A stretch of DNA of 64,000 nt from Streptomyces dysideae (GTDB lineage Bacteria > Actinomycetota > Actinomycetes > Streptomycetales > Streptomycetaceae), in contig NZ_KQ949079.1 of the NCBI RefSeq assembly GCF_001514305.1, forward strand, positions 197,629 through 261,628, in the 5' to 3' direction. Numbering within the stretch: the stretch's first letter is position 1; the number at the start of each line of letters is the position of its first letter. Position numbers and translations under genes: made by a program. The notes under the pieces were generated by a model. That model made no database searches. It worked only from the letters and a program-made list of their open reading frames with translations, and had not been told where the DNA came from. Of the stretch, positions 1 to 8,740 are shown piece after piece.

Positions 1-2
1 GG

Positions 3-770
3 AGCCCCGGTGAGCCCCGACAGGGCTCCGACGGTTCGCGGCAGGACCCCGGCGGCCCCCGACAGGGCTCCGACGGCTCTTGGCAGAACTCCGGCGAGCC
101 CCACCACAACCTCAGCGACCCACGGCAGAGCCCCACCGACCCCCACCACAACCCCCGCAGCCGACGGCAAGCCCCCGGCGCGCTCCCCCCGAACTCCCGC
201 AGGCCCGCGCCCTTTCCCGGCGGACCTGCGCCTCACCTCGCCACCTCGCTCCCTCCCCCAACCGCCATCTGGTCCCCCAACCTCGGCTTCGGCTCCCCCG
301 ACCCCGAGATCGTCGCCGTCGCCCACGCCATGGCCGTACGGCTCGGTGCAGCCGGTGTCCTCCGTCTCGTACGCCCCCGAAGCCCCCTTCGGCTCGCCGA
401 CCCCGCCTCCGCCTGGCTTGCCCTGCGCACCCCTGGGGCCGATCTCAGCTCCGCGCAGCGCGTTCGTGCCGCCAACGACGACCGGCTGGCCGGGCTCTTC
501 GGCGGCGTGGATCTGCTGCTGACCCCGACCGCCCCCACCGCGCCGCATGGTCACGAAGGGCCCGGTGAGCGGTACTCCACCGCGCTCACCTGGGCGTTCA
601 ACCTGAGTGGGCATCCGGCGATCAGCATTCCGGCGGGGCTCGGACCCGACGGTTGCCCGGTGGGGCTGCAGTTGGTGGCTGCGCACGGGCGGGAGGGGCT
701 GTTGCTCGACGCCGCGCTGGCCGCGGAGGCGAGCGCGGGCCGGGGGGACCAGGGGGACTTGGGCAAGTGA
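3..770 (+). CDS. Amidase, C-terminal part (cut by left edge)
   Basis: This is the C-terminal part of an amidase-signature hydrolase, a family that hydrolyses amide bonds in the cytoplasm. The frame is open to the left edge and ends at TGA 768-770, giving 255 visible residues. From about residue 90 the sequence looks like the amidase C-terminal half: WSPNLGF, then LLLTPTAPTAPHGHEG and NLSGHPAISIPAG. The catalytic Lys-Ser-Ser part would lie upstream, outside the window. Residues 4-59 are an unusual Pro/Gln/Gly-rich stretch of four 14-residue repeats, annotated separately. An ATG at 330 exists but would cut the domain, so I read the frame as one long gene. The family call is fairly secure; the substrate is unknown. 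Confidence 0.75.
   Translation, partial: SPGEPRQGSDGSRQDPGGPRQGSDGSWQNSGEPHHNLSDPRQSPTDPHHNPRSRRQAPGALPPNSRRPAPFPGGPAPHLATSLPPPTAIWSPNLGFGSPDPEIVAVAHAMAVRLGAAGVLRLVRPRSPLRLADPASAWLALRTPGADLSSAQRVRAANDDRLAGLFGGVDLLLTPTAPTAPHGHEGPGERYSTALTWAFNLSGHPAISIPAGLGPDGCPVGLQLVAAHGREGLLLDAALAAEASAGRGDQGDLGK
13..180. repeat. Four degenerate 42-bp tandem repeats inside the amidase gene
   Basis: Four consecutive units of about 42 bp start near 13, 55, 97 and 139. Units 1 and 2 share the core gacagggctccgacgg and are nearly identical. Units 3 and 4 share ccccaccacaac and are more diverged. Because 42 is a multiple of three, the array encodes 14-residue repeats in the amidase frame, with units such as EPRQGSDGSRQDPG and GPRQGSDGSWQNSG. 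Confidence 0.8.
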
Positions 771-787
771 TTGCGTGCGCATATAAT
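759..787 (+). promoter_or_regulatory. Vegetative-type promoter of the flavin reductase gene
   Basis: A -35 box TTGGGC (759-764) and a perfect -10 box TATAAT (782-787) are separated by 17 bp. This predicts a transcript start near 794, about 38 bp before the ATG at 832. The -35 box overlaps the last codons of the amidase gene, so the downstream gene has its own promoter. Confidence 0.65.
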
Positions 788-831
788 GCATGAGAGATTA
801 ATTGCCGTACGCCGACTATCTGGGGGATCCC

Positions 832-1413
832 ATGAGCCGCCGTTTCCTCTTCGTCACCGGCAGCAGCCGGCCCGACGGCAACACCGAGCTCCTGGCCCGT
901 CGCGCCGCCGAGCAGCTCCCCGCGGGCGTCGAGCAGCAGTGGATCGATCTGGCCGCGCATCCGCTGCCCGACTTCGAGGACCTGCGGCACGACGCCGACC
1001 ATGTCCGCCCCACGGAGGGCAACGTGGCGCTGCTGCTCGACGCGACGCTCGCGGCGACGGACATCGTGATCGCCTCGCCGCTGTACTGGTACTCCGTCTC
1101 CGCCCACACCAAGCGCTACCTCGACTACTGGTCGGGCTGGCTGCGCACCCCCGGCGTCGACTTCAAGGCGACCATGGCCGGGCGCACCCTGTGGGGCGTC
1201 ACCGCGCTCGCGCACAAGGAGCAGGTCGTCGCCGATCCGCTGGTCGGCACGCTGAACCACTCGGCCGCGTATATGGGGATGAGCTTCGGCGGGGTCCTGC
1301 TCGGCAACGGCAGCAAGCCCGGTGACGTACTGCACGATGCGGAGGCGCTGACGCGCGCCAAGTCCTTCTTCGCGCGGGAGGCGCCGCTCGCGCGTTTCCC
1401 GTACGACGACTGA
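832..1413 (+). CDS. NAD(P)H-dependent FMN reductase-like flavoprotein
   Basis: This is a 193-residue flavodoxin-fold protein of the NADPH-dependent FMN reductase / NAD(P)H oxidoreductase group, expected to be cytoplasmic and FMN-binding. The N-terminus FLFVTGSSRPDGNTELL is the typical phosphate-binding loop after the first beta strand. ASPLYWYSVSAHTKRYLDYW is the conserved segment around the flavin ring. The ATG at 832 is chosen because GGGGGA lies at a suitable distance upstream and the domain begins immediately; a start near 802 would add ten unrelated residues. It has its own promoter and is followed by convergent genes. The electron acceptor is not evident. Confidence 0.8.
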   Translation: MSRRFLFVTGSSRPDGNTELLARRAAEQLPAGVEQQWIDLAAHPLPDFEDLRHDADHVRPTEGNVALLLDATLAATDIVIASPLYWYSVSAHTKRYLDYWSGWLRTPGVDFKATMAGRTLWGVTALAHKEQVVADPLVGTLNHSAAYMGMSFGGVLLGNGSKPGDVLHDAEALTRAKSFFAREAPLARFPYDD

Positions 1414-1416
1414 GTC

Positions 1417-2301
1417 CTACGCGGTGACGTCCTTCGCCGTGAACCTCGCCCAGGCCGCCGAGCCGAACACGCCCGCGTAGACGGCCTGGAGGCCGAGGTT
1501 CTTCAGCAGGTCGTCCCAGTAGACGGGTTCGCGCATCAGGTCGGCGAAGGACAGCCAGTAGTGGGAGAAGAAGTACGGGTGGATCGCGTGCAGTTGGGGG
1601 ATCTGGTCGAGGATCTGGACCGTGATCAGCAGGCCCACCGTGGTCGCCATCGCCGCGATGCCGCTGTTGGTCAGGGTCGACACGAACACGCCCAGGGCCG
1701 CCACGCCCACCAGTGACGCGGCGACGATCAGGGCGATCAGAAGGGCTCTGCCCAGGCCTTCCGCGAAGCTGATCCGGGTGCCGGAGATGGTCGTCAGGTC
1801 GCCGAGCGGGAACAGCAGCGCCCCGACCGTCAGTGCCGAGACCGCGACCACCAGGGTGGCCACCAGGCAGAACGCCATCACTGTCGCGTACTTGGTGAGC
1901 AGGAGGCGGCTGCGGCCTGCCGGGGCGACGAGGAGGTAGCGCAGGGTGCCCGCGTTCGCCTCGCCGGCGATCGCGTCGCCCGCGATGACGCCGATCGCCA
2001 TCGGCAGGAAGAACGGGAGTGTCGCGGCGAGTGCGGTGAAGACCAGGAACAGGCCGTTGTTGGTGATCTGCGCGATGAACGCCGGGCCGGCGCCGGGCGG
2101 TCCGCCGACGGATGAGCCGTCGCTCGTCTCGATCCTCACGGCGATGCCGACCAGGATCGGCACTCCGGCCAGCACGGCGAGCAGCGCGAGGGTGCGCCAG
2201 CGCCGGAAGGTGGTGACCAGTTCGCTGCGGAGGAGCCCGAAGGTCCACAACGGGCTGACCGTTCTGGTGACTTCGGCCTGCATCGCCTCAGCCTGCGACA
2301 T
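1417..2301 (-). CDS. ABC-2 type exporter permease
   Basis: This 294-residue membrane protein is the permease partner of the ATPase encoded just upstream. After a cytoplasmic start it shows about six hydrophobic segments, beginning with LALLAVLAGVPILVGIAV. A loop with AGEANAGTLRYLLVAPAGR matches the ABC-2 pattern, in which this coupling helix touches the ATPase. It overlaps the ATPase gene by 14 bp, so the two are probably translationally coupled and form a two-gene exporter. The substrate cannot be told; relatives export drugs, lipids or peptides. Confidence 0.85.
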   Translation of the reverse strand: MSQAEAMQAEVTRTVSPLWTFGLLRSELVTTFRRWRTLALLAVLAGVPILVGIAVRIETSDGSSVGGPPGAGPAFIAQITNNGLFLVFTALAATLPFFLPMAIGVIAGDAIAGEANAGTLRYLLVAPAGRSRLLLTKYATVMAFCLVATLVVAVSALTVGALLFPLGDLTTISGTRISFAEGLGRALLIALIVAASLVGVAALGVFVSTLTNSGIAAMATTVGLLITVQILDQIPQLHAIHPYFFSHYWLSFADLMREPVYWDDLLKNLGLQAVYAGVFGSAAWARFTAKDVTA

Positions 2302-3274
2302 CGAACCCCTCCCCCGTGAGCGCCACGAACGCGTCCTCCAGCGAGGCCCGTTCGACGCCGAAGCCGCGGACGCGGACGCCCGCCGTCACCAACGCCGCGT
2401 TGAGATCGGCGAGTTCACGGTCCGGTGGCTCGGCGGTCACCCGGTCCTCGGTGATGACGACGTCACCGGCGCCCTGTTCCTTCAGCACCCGTGCCGCGTC
2501 CCCGGTGTCGGGCGTGGTCACCACGAGCCGCCCGCGCCGGCCCGCCGCCAGCTCGGCCACCGCGCCCTGGGTGATCAGTCGCCCCTGTGCCATGACGGCC
2601 GCGTGCGTGCAGACCTGCTCGATCTCGTCGAGGAGGTGGGAGGAGAGGAAGACGGTCGTGCCGTCGGCGGCCAGTTCCCGGATGAGCTGGCGTATTTCGC
2701 GCATGCCCTGTGGGTCGAGGCCGTTGGTCGGTTCGTCGAGGACGAGGAGTCTGCGGGGCTGGAGCAGGGCGGCGGCCAGGCCCAGCCGCTGCTTCATGCC
2801 CAGCGAGTACGCCCTCGCCTTCTTGCCCGCGGCGGCCGTCAGGCCCACCCGCTCCAGCGCGGCGGCGACCCGGGCACGCCGGGTGCGCGGGTCGGCGGTC
2901 GGGTCGGCGGAGTCGTACCGGACGAGGTTGTCGCGCCCGGAGAGGAAGCCGTACAGAGCCGGCCCCTCGATCAGCGCGCCCACCTGCGGCAGCACGCCGC
3001 GCGCGGCCCGGGGCATGGGCTGCCCGAGGACGCGCGCGGTGCCGGAGGTCGGCTCGATGAGGCCCATCAGCATCCGGATGGTGGTGGTCTTCCCGGAGCC
3101 GTTCGGGCCGAGGAAGCCGAAGACGCTGCCCGCCGGGACGGTCAGATCGAGACCGTCGACGGCGAGCTGTCCGCCGCGGAAGCGCTTGGTGAGCGCACGG
3201 GTGGCGATGACGCTGCCGTCACCGCTGTGTGCCGCGCCCTCCTGGTCCGGCTCCGTGGCGGACGGTTCGCCCAT
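2288..3274 (-). CDS. ABC transporter ATP-binding protein
   Basis: This 328-residue nucleotide-binding subunit has Walker A GPNGSGKT at about residues 57-64, a signature motif YSLGM around 156-160 (a variant of LSGGQ), and Walker B LLVLDEPTNGLDP around 176-188. About 80 residues beyond the core domain form the C-terminal extension typical of the drug/antibiotic exporter subclass. It overlaps the permease gene and stands 36 bp after the RseB/LolA-like gene, so the three minus-strand genes may be one operon. It energises export by the ABC-2 permease; the cargo is not predictable. Confidence 0.9.
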   Translation of the reverse strand: MGEPSATEPDQEGAAHSGDGSVIATRALTKRFRGGQLAVDGLDLTVPAGSVFGFLGPNGSGKTTTIRMLMGLIEPTSGTARVLGQPMPRAARGVLPQVGALIEGPALYGFLSGRDNLVRYDSADPTADPRTRRARVAAALERVGLTAAAGKKARAYSLGMKQRLGLAAALLQPRRLLVLDEPTNGLDPQGMREIRQLIRELAADGTTVFLSSHLLDEIEQVCTHAAVMAQGRLITQGAVAELAAGRRGRLVVTTPDTGDAARVLKEQGAGDVVITEDRVTAEPPDRELADLNAALVTAGVRVRGFGVERASLEDAFVALTGEGFDVAG

Positions 3275-3310
3275 CGGCTTCCCTTCTGGATCGTTGTGGT
3301 CGTACGGCGG

Positions 3311-4519
3311 CTACTTCCCCGAGTCGGCCGCCTTCACCAGGGCGTCCTTGGTGACGGCGCCCACGTAGAGCTTGCCGTCCTCCGTGACCAGGGCGTTGAC
3401 CAGGCGGGTCTGGAAGACCGTGCCCGAGCCGAACTTGCCGGTGACCTTGTCGCCGAGGGAGTCCAGGAACCCGCCGAAGTCGCCGCCGACCTCGGAGCCG
3501 GACGGGATGCCCTCGCCGCCGGTGTCGAAGGTGGCCACGGAGTTCCAGCCCTCGCCGATGACCTTCAGGCCCTCGAAGTCCTTGGCGAGCTCGTCCTCGG
3601 ACTTCGGCGCGGCGCGCTCCGTGTGCTCCTCGGGGGCGGTCATCTCGCCCTCCTCGGTGACCTTCGCGCCCTTGGGCGGGCTGAAGTCGAAGGTCGACGC
3701 GGCGGGCTTGGCGAAGCTGACCTGGGTGAAGCCGGCGTCGATGACGGCGGCGCCGCCGCTCGCCGGGGTGAGCGTGAACTTCAGCGGCATGCCGGTCTTG
3801 GCGTCGACGGCCACGGTGATGGCGCCGACGGTGGTGCCGGACTGCTTCGGCTTGATGAGCAGCCGGTACGCGTCCCGCCCGGCGACCTGCGCGGTACCGT
3901 CGACGGTGACGGACGTGGTGTCGTCGACCGCCTTCAGGGCTTCCTCGGTCATGTCCTTGGGCGTGGCCGGGACGTCCCGCTGCTCGTCCTTCTGCTCCTC
4001 GGCGGTGCCGTGGAAGACCTCGTTGGACTGGCTGTCGTAGCCCCAGACGTCCTTGCCGTTGTGGATGAGGCTGTACTCGGCGGCGTTCTCCAGCAGAGAG
4101 AGCTTCTGCCGGTCCGGGCCGTCGGCCGCGACGCGCAGGGTGTGCGTGCCGGAGGCCAGCTCCATCAGCTTGGCCGACGGGTCGGCGGACGATCCGTCAC
4201 CCGACTCGCCCATGGCCCCGGAGCCCAGGCTGGACTCCAGACCGCCCAGGTCGGGCAGTCCCAGGTCGGTGCTGATCTTCACCGTGCCGGACAGCTCCTG
4301 TACGTCCGACTCGGCGATCCTGTCGATGAGTTGCTGTGCGGTGATCTCGGGCAGGTCGGGGTCGCCGGAGTCGGCGATCGCCGGGACGAGCCCGATGGTC
4401 GCCGCCGCGACTCCCACGACCGCGACCGGAACGACGTACCGGGCGGCCTTGCGCCGGCCGGTGTACCGGTCGTCGGCCTCCTCGGTCATCGTGCTGTCGT
4501 CGGATCCGTACGGTGCCAT
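3311..4519 (-). CDS. Membrane-anchored RseB/LolA-like (DUF2092-type) protein
   Basis: This 402-residue protein has a short charged cytoplasmic N-terminus, a single hydrophobic segment YVVPVAVVGVAAATIGLVPA and a large extracytoplasmic domain. The domain resembles the LolA/RseB fold, with alternating beta-strand stretches such as GTVKISTDL, HTLRVAADG and AVDAKTGMPLKFTL. Family members bind lipoproteins or lipid tails, but no enzymatic motif is visible. The ATG at 4519 is chosen because GGAGG precedes it by 9 bp; an upstream in-frame ATG at 4573 has no such site. It lies just before an ABC exporter, suggesting it may act as an external partner. The precise role is unknown. Confidence 0.7.
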   Translation of the reverse strand: MAPYGSDDSTMTEEADDRYTGRRKAARYVVPVAVVGVAAATIGLVPAIADSGDPDLPEITAQQLIDRIAESDVQELSGTVKISTDLGLPDLGGLESSLGSGAMGESGDGSSADPSAKLMELASGTHTLRVAADGPDRQKLSLLENAAEYSLIHNGKDVWGYDSQSNEVFHGTAEEQKDEQRDVPATPKDMTEEALKAVDDTTSVTVDGTAQVAGRDAYRLLIKPKQSGTTVGAITVAVDAKTGMPLKFTLTPASGGAAVIDAGFTQVSFAKPAASTFDFSPPKGAKVTEEGEMTAPEEHTERAAPKSEDELAKDFEGLKVIGEGWNSVATFDTGGEGIPSGSEVGGDFGGFLDSLGDKVTGKFGSGTVFQTRLVNALVTEDGKLYVGAVTKDALVKAADSGK

Positions 4520-4730
4520 GTGTGCGCTACCTCCGTTGTAGGCGGCGGCCTTGCCAGCGTTGCACTCGTCCACCCCGAGCCGCCATTCTCACCCGAATCG
4601 GTGAGGAGTGGTGATTTCCGTCGGGTTCCATCTGACCAAATCGGCCAGGGAGATACGTCAGCCCGCGGACTCAACTCCACGTACACCTGGGGTATGACAC
4701 AAGAGGGCGGCATCTGCCCCGACCCGTAAG

Positions 4731-4760
4731 GGTCGTTCAGGTCGTTCAGGGTCGTTCAGG
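4731..4760. repeat. Short tandem repeat ggtcgttca x3
   Basis: Three copies of GGTCGTTCA lie at 4731, 4740 and 4750, in the gap between the polyprenyl synthase stop and the RseB-like gene. No hairpin or function is apparent. The rest of the 263-bp gap (4520-4782) should hold the promoter of the RseB-like gene, but I could not assign its boxes. Confidence 0.6.
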
Positions 4761-4782
4761 TAGGACGCCGCCCGGTGCATCC

Positions 4783-5793
4783 CTATCCGGCGCGGTGCAC
4801 CACCGCGTCGCACAGCTCCATCAGCGCCGCTCTGGCGTCGCACTCCGCCAGCGGCGCCAGCGCGGCCCGCGCGTCCTCCGCGTACCGCACCGTGTCCCGG
4901 CGTGCCTGTTCGAGTGCCGGGTGCACCCGCAGCGCGGCCAGTGCCTCCGCGTGCCGGACGTCGTCGCTCAGGTCGGAGTCGAGCAGCTCGCACAGCGCGA
5001 TGTCCTCGGCCAGCCCCAGCCGGGCAGCCCGCTCCCGCAGCCGCAGCACCGGCAGTGTGGGGATGCCCTCGCGCAGATCGGTCCCCGGGGTCTTGCCGGA
5101 CTCGTGCGAGTCGGAGGCGATGTCCAGGACGTCGTCGGCCAGCTGGAAGGCGACGCCGAGCCGCTCCCCGTACTGGGTCAGGACGTCCACGACCGTCTCG
5201 TCGGCGCCGGACATCAGCGCGCCGAACCGGCACGACACCGCGACCAGTGATCCGGTCTTGCCGGCCAGCACGTCCAGATAGTGCTCGACCGGATCCCGCC
5301 CGTCCTGCGGCCCCGCCGTCTCCAGGATCTGCCCGGTGACCAGCCGTTCGAACGCCTCCGCCTGCACCCGGACCGCCTCGGGCCCGAGGTCGGCCAGGAT
5401 GTGCGAGGCGCGGGCGAACAGGAAGTCACCCGTGAGGACCGCGAGCGAGTTGCCCCAGCGGGCGTTGGCGCTGGGCACCCCGCGCCGCACCTCGGCCTCG
5501 TCCATCACGTCGTCGTGGTAAAGCGTCGCCAGATGGGTCAGCTCCACCACCACGGCCGACGGCACGACCCCCGGCGCATACGGGTCCCCGAACTGGGCAG
5601 AGAGCATCACGAGCAACGGCCGGAACCGCTTTCCACCCGCCCGCACCAGATGCTGGGCGGCCTCCGTGATGAAGGGGACCTCGCTTTTGGTGGCTTCGAG
5701 CAGTCCCTCCTCGACAGCCGCCAACCCGGCCTGGACATCGGCTTCCAGAGCCTGGTCCCGCACGCTCAGCCCGAACGGCCCGACGACGGTCAC
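4783..5793 (-). CDS. Long-chain polyprenyl diphosphate synthase (menaquinone tail)
   Basis: This is a 336-residue trans-isoprenyl diphosphate synthase that condenses IPP onto allylic diphosphates. Both aspartate-rich motifs are intact: DDVMD at residues 94-98 and DDVLD at 220-224. GGKRFRP at 53-59 is the IPP-binding segment. The residue five places before the first motif is alanine rather than an aromatic, which in this family allows long products, so heptaprenyl to nonaprenyl diphosphate is likely. With mqn and menG genes and nuo in the same region, the best role is making the menaquinone side chain. The exact chain length is inference. Confidence 0.88.
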   Translation of the reverse strand: MTVVGPFGLSVRDQALEADVQAGLAAVEEGLLEATKSEVPFITEAAQHLVRAGGKRFRPLLVMLSAQFGDPYAPGVVPSAVVVELTHLATLYHDDVMDEAEVRRGVPSANARWGNSLAVLTGDFLFARASHILADLGPEAVRVQAEAFERLVTGQILETAGPQDGRDPVEHYLDVLAGKTGSLVAVSCRFGALMSGADETVVDVLTQYGERLGVAFQLADDVLDIASDSHESGKTPGTDLREGIPTLPVLRLRERAARLGLAEDIALCELLDSDLSDDVRHAEALAALRVHPALEQARRDTVRYAEDARAALAPLAECDARAALMELCDAVVHRAG

Positions 5794-6000
5794 GAGGGGT
5801 CTCCTGTCTGCTGGTGTCTACTGGCGATTACGCGGTTTGTCGATAGGTCGCTGCCATCACTCAAGTCAGCGTATCCGGTCGCCTTTCGATCACCGATGCC
5901 ACCCACCCGCGCACCACGGGCGGTATCGGATCACAGCCGGTATGTTTTTGATCATCCGATAAGGACGGATATCTATCGACTTGTAGGGAAGTAGCGCCCC

Positions 6001-6399
6001 GTGTCCCGAACCGAAGTCGACGTCGAGCCCGGCAGCGGCCCTCCCCCGAAGACGATCAGGCCTTCTTCGGTCAGCCCAAGGGCCGACGGCCACCTGATGT
6101 CGGTCTGGTGGATCGTGGGCTCGTACTTCCTGCTGGGCCTCGGCGACATCCTGCTGGAGACCTCCGGCATGTCGGCCACCACCAAGCTCGCCCCGGCCGC
6201 CTTCGCCAGTCGGACCATGTCCCTGTGGTTCCTGTCGCTCGCCCGCGCCAACGGCATCCAGGCGCAGACCGTGAAGCTCTACGACGACGTCTCCCAGCCG
6301 GCCTACTTCGGCGTCAACGGCGCGATCGCGGTGGCCGCGGGCCTGGCCGTGCCGGCCGCGGCGCCCTGGCTGCGCCGCACGATGCACCCCGTCCACTGA
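6001..6399 (+). pseudogene. Hollowed-out POT-family peptide transporter (both ends kept)
   Basis: A 132-codon frame remains where a proton-dependent oligopeptide transporter of about 500 residues is expected. Residues from about 33 match the C-terminal transmembrane part (SYFLLGLGDILLETSG, TTKLAPAAFASRTMSLWFL). A different frame at 6063-6083 reads FFGQPKG, which is the conserved start of POT proteins just before their first helix. So both ends survive and roughly 350-380 residues between them are gone, including the ExxERFxYY proton-coupling motif. A one-base change in the C run at 6043-6047 puts the natural GTG start (preceded by AGGGAAG) out of frame with FFGQPKG, and the deletion joint near 6082 shifts back. 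It sits beside a CocE-type hydrolase. Confidence 0.72.
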
Positions 6400-6427
6400 C
6401 ACCAACGGAGCCACTGGGGTCACGCTC

Positions 6428-8449
6428 ATGCACATCCGTACGTCCTTCCCCCACGAGACCACTCACGAGGACCTCTGGATCCCGCTCCCGGACGGGACGC
6501 TGCTGTACGCGCGCGTGTGGCGCCCGCTGACGGACGAGCCCGTACCGGCGCTCCTCGAGTACCTGCCGTACCGCACGTCCGACTGGACCGCGCCCCGCGA
6601 CCACCAGCGCCACCCCTGGTACGCCGGCCACGGCTACGCCTCCGTGCGCGTGGACATCCGAGGGCACGGCAACAGCGAGGGCATGCCGACGGACGAGTAC
6701 TCGGCGACGGAACTCGCCGACGGGGTCGCGGTGGTCAACTGGCTGGCGGCCCAGCCCTGGTGCAACGGCAGGGTCGGCATGTTCGGTATCTCCTGGGGCG
6801 GCTTCAACTCCCTCCAGATCGCGGCCCTCGCACCCGAGCCGCTCAAGGCGATCGTCACCGTCTGCTCCACGGACGACCGCTATGACAACGACGTGCACTA
6901 CCTGGGAGGTTCCGTCCTCGCGGTGGACATGCACGCCTGGGCGGCGACGATGCTCGCCTTCGTCGCCCGCCCGCCGGACCCGCTTTACTTCGGCTCGGCC
7001 TGGCGGGACATGTGGCTCAAGCGCCTGGAGGCCGTCGACCCCCTCCTGCACACCTGGCTCGCCCACCAGACCCGCGACGACTACTGGCGGCACGGCAGCG
7101 TCTGCGAGGACTACGGCGCGATCGGCGCCGCCGTCCTCGCGGTGGGCGGCTGGCACGACCCGTACCGCGACACGGTCCTCCGCCTCGTCGAACACCTGCC
7201 CGCCGACCGGGTCCGCGGCCTGATCGGCCCCTGGTCCCACCAGTACCCCGACCGCGGCCTGCCGCCCGGCCCGGCGATCGGCTTCCTCCAGGAGACGCTG
7301 CGCTGGTGGGACCACTGGCTCAAGGGCATCGACTCCGGGGTGATGCGGGAACCCCTCCTGCGCGCCTACGTCAGCGACTCGCATCCCCCGGCGACCGTCT
7401 ACGGCACCCTGCCCGGCCGCTGGGTCGGCGAACCGGCCTGGCCCTCTCCCCAGGTGCGGAAGGTGACGTACGCACTTCAGGGCGCCCCCTGTCTCGTCCG
7501 CTCCCCGCAGCACACCGGCGTCGACGCCGGCCGGTTCTTCCCCTTCGGCAACGACGCCGACCTGCCGCCCGACCAGCGGGAGGAGGACGCCAGGTCGGTG
7601 TGTTTCGACTTCGAGGTGGGCGAGGAGACCTGGGTCCTGGGGCGGCCCGGGGTGCGGCTGCGGCTGACCTCCGAGGTGCCGCGCGGACAGGTCGTCGCCC
7701 GCGTCTGCGACGTGGCGCCCGACGGTTCGTCGACCCTGGTGACACGCGGCGTGCTGAACCTGTCGGCGCGCCGGGGCCGGGAGCGGGCGGTGCCGTGGGA
7801 GCCAGGTGCCACCGAGGAGGTGGCCTTCGAGCTCAACGGCATCGGCCACGCCTTCCCGCCCGGCCACCGCATCCGCCTCGCCGTCTCCTCCGCGTACTGG
7901 CCGTGGATCTGGCCCCAGCCGGACTCGGCGGCGGGCTTCACCCTGGAACCGGTGGGCAGCTTCCTCGACCTGCCGGTACGCGCGCGTGACGCCGATCGAC
8001 CGCCGATCCGCTTCGAGGAACCCGAGCAGTCCGAGCCCCTGGGCGTGACCCGCGGCGTAGCCGCTCATGGATGGAGCCCGGTCACCCTGGACGAGCCGCG
8101 CCCGGAACGGCTGGTCGTGCGGGACGTCGCCAAGGGCGAGTGGCGGCTGGAGGTCGACCCCCGGTACGGCGGCACGCGCGTGTACCCCGACGGGCTGGAG
8201 TTCACGGAGGACGCGCTGGAGGCGTACACGATCCAGGAGTCCGACCCCCTGTCGGCCCGGACCCGCTCGGACTGGTCGATCCGGCTGCACCGCCCGGACC
8301 TGGCCTGGGACACCACGGTCCGGACCCGATCGGAGATCACCTGCGACCGGCTCGACTTCGTCGCCTCCAACGAGGTGGTCTGCACGGAGGGCGGCGAGGT
8401 GGTGTTCCACCGGACGTGGGAGAAGCGGATCCCGCGGACAGCCGGCTGA
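6428..8449 (+). CDS. CocE/NonD family hydrolase (X-Pro dipeptidyl-peptidase S15 type)
   Basis: This 673-residue serine hydrolase has an alpha/beta-hydrolase domain followed by the jelly-roll domain of the CocE / X-Pro dipeptidyl-peptidase group. The nucleophile is Ser122 in GISWGGF. The acid is probably Asp244 in GGWHDPY and the base His271 in GPWSHQY. VDIRGHGNSEG at about 75-85 is the oxyanion-loop region. No signal peptide is visible, so it is probably cytoplasmic. Relatives cleave esters, amides or proline dipeptides. Its position after a dead peptide transporter suggests a former uptake-and-hydrolysis pair. The natural substrate is unknown. Confidence 0.88.
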   Translation: MHIRTSFPHETTHEDLWIPLPDGTLLYARVWRPLTDEPVPALLEYLPYRTSDWTAPRDHQRHPWYAGHGYASVRVDIRGHGNSEGMPTDEYSATELADGVAVVNWLAAQPWCNGRVGMFGISWGGFNSLQIAALAPEPLKAIVTVCSTDDRYDNDVHYLGGSVLAVDMHAWAATMLAFVARPPDPLYFGSAWRDMWLKRLEAVDPLLHTWLAHQTRDDYWRHGSVCEDYGAIGAAVLAVGGWHDPYRDTVLRLVEHLPADRVRGLIGPWSHQYPDRGLPPGPAIGFLQETLRWWDHWLKGIDSGVMREPLLRAYVSDSHPPATVYGTLPGRWVGEPAWPSPQVRKVTYALQGAPCLVRSPQHTGVDAGRFFPFGNDADLPPDQREEDARSVCFDFEVGEETWVLGRPGVRLRLTSEVPRGQVVARVCDVAPDGSSTLVTRGVLNLSARRGRERAVPWEPGATEEVAFELNGIGHAFPPGHRIRLAVSSAYWPWIWPQPDSAAGFTLEPVGSFLDLPVRARDADRPPIRFEEPEQSEPLGVTRGVAAHGWSPVTLDEPRPERLVVRDVAKGEWRLEVDPRYGGTRVYPDGLEFTEDALEAYTIQESDPLSARTRSDWSIRLHRPDLAWDTTVRTRSEITCDRLDFVASNEVVCTEGGEVVFHRTWEKRIPRTAG

Positions 8450-8539
8450 CAACCGACCGAAAGCCGACCGAATGCTGATTGATGCCATTCAACGGCTAGT
8501 TGTGGCTATTGCCCGTTTTACTCCACTGCAGCTTTCCCG

Positions 8540-8553
8540 GTGACATAAGTCAC
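8540..8553 (+). promoter_or_regulatory. Crp-like cAMP receptor binding site
   Basis: GTGACATAAGTCAC fits both the Streptomyces Crp pattern GTG-N6-GNCAC and the general GTGA-N6-TCAC palindrome. It lies about 200 bp before the riboswitch in the leader of the LysM transglycosylase gene. In S. coelicolor the muralytic gene rpfA is known to be controlled by both Crp and a c-di-AMP riboswitch, and this layout is the same. Confidence 0.55.
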
Positions 8554-8740
8554 GCACGCGCGCGTACCGGCTTCCCACCGCACACGCGCGTACCCCCTTG
8601 CACCGAGCGCCAGTTGAGGCTTGGCGACCGCAAAGGATCAAGCACCCCATAAGCCTCAGACCGAGGTCAATAGGCACGAGGTGTGAGTCCGGCACTTGTT
8701 CCGGACATGTGCTCTCGCATACGTTCCCGGCCAGTCGGGC

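Noticed and set aside
330..770. A separate short gene starting at ATG 330
   Set aside because: The conserved amidase text begins upstream of this ATG in the same open frame.
1946..4729. A 927-codon plus-strand frame
   Set aside because: It is antisense to the ABC exporter and RseB-like genes, which have clear family motifs.
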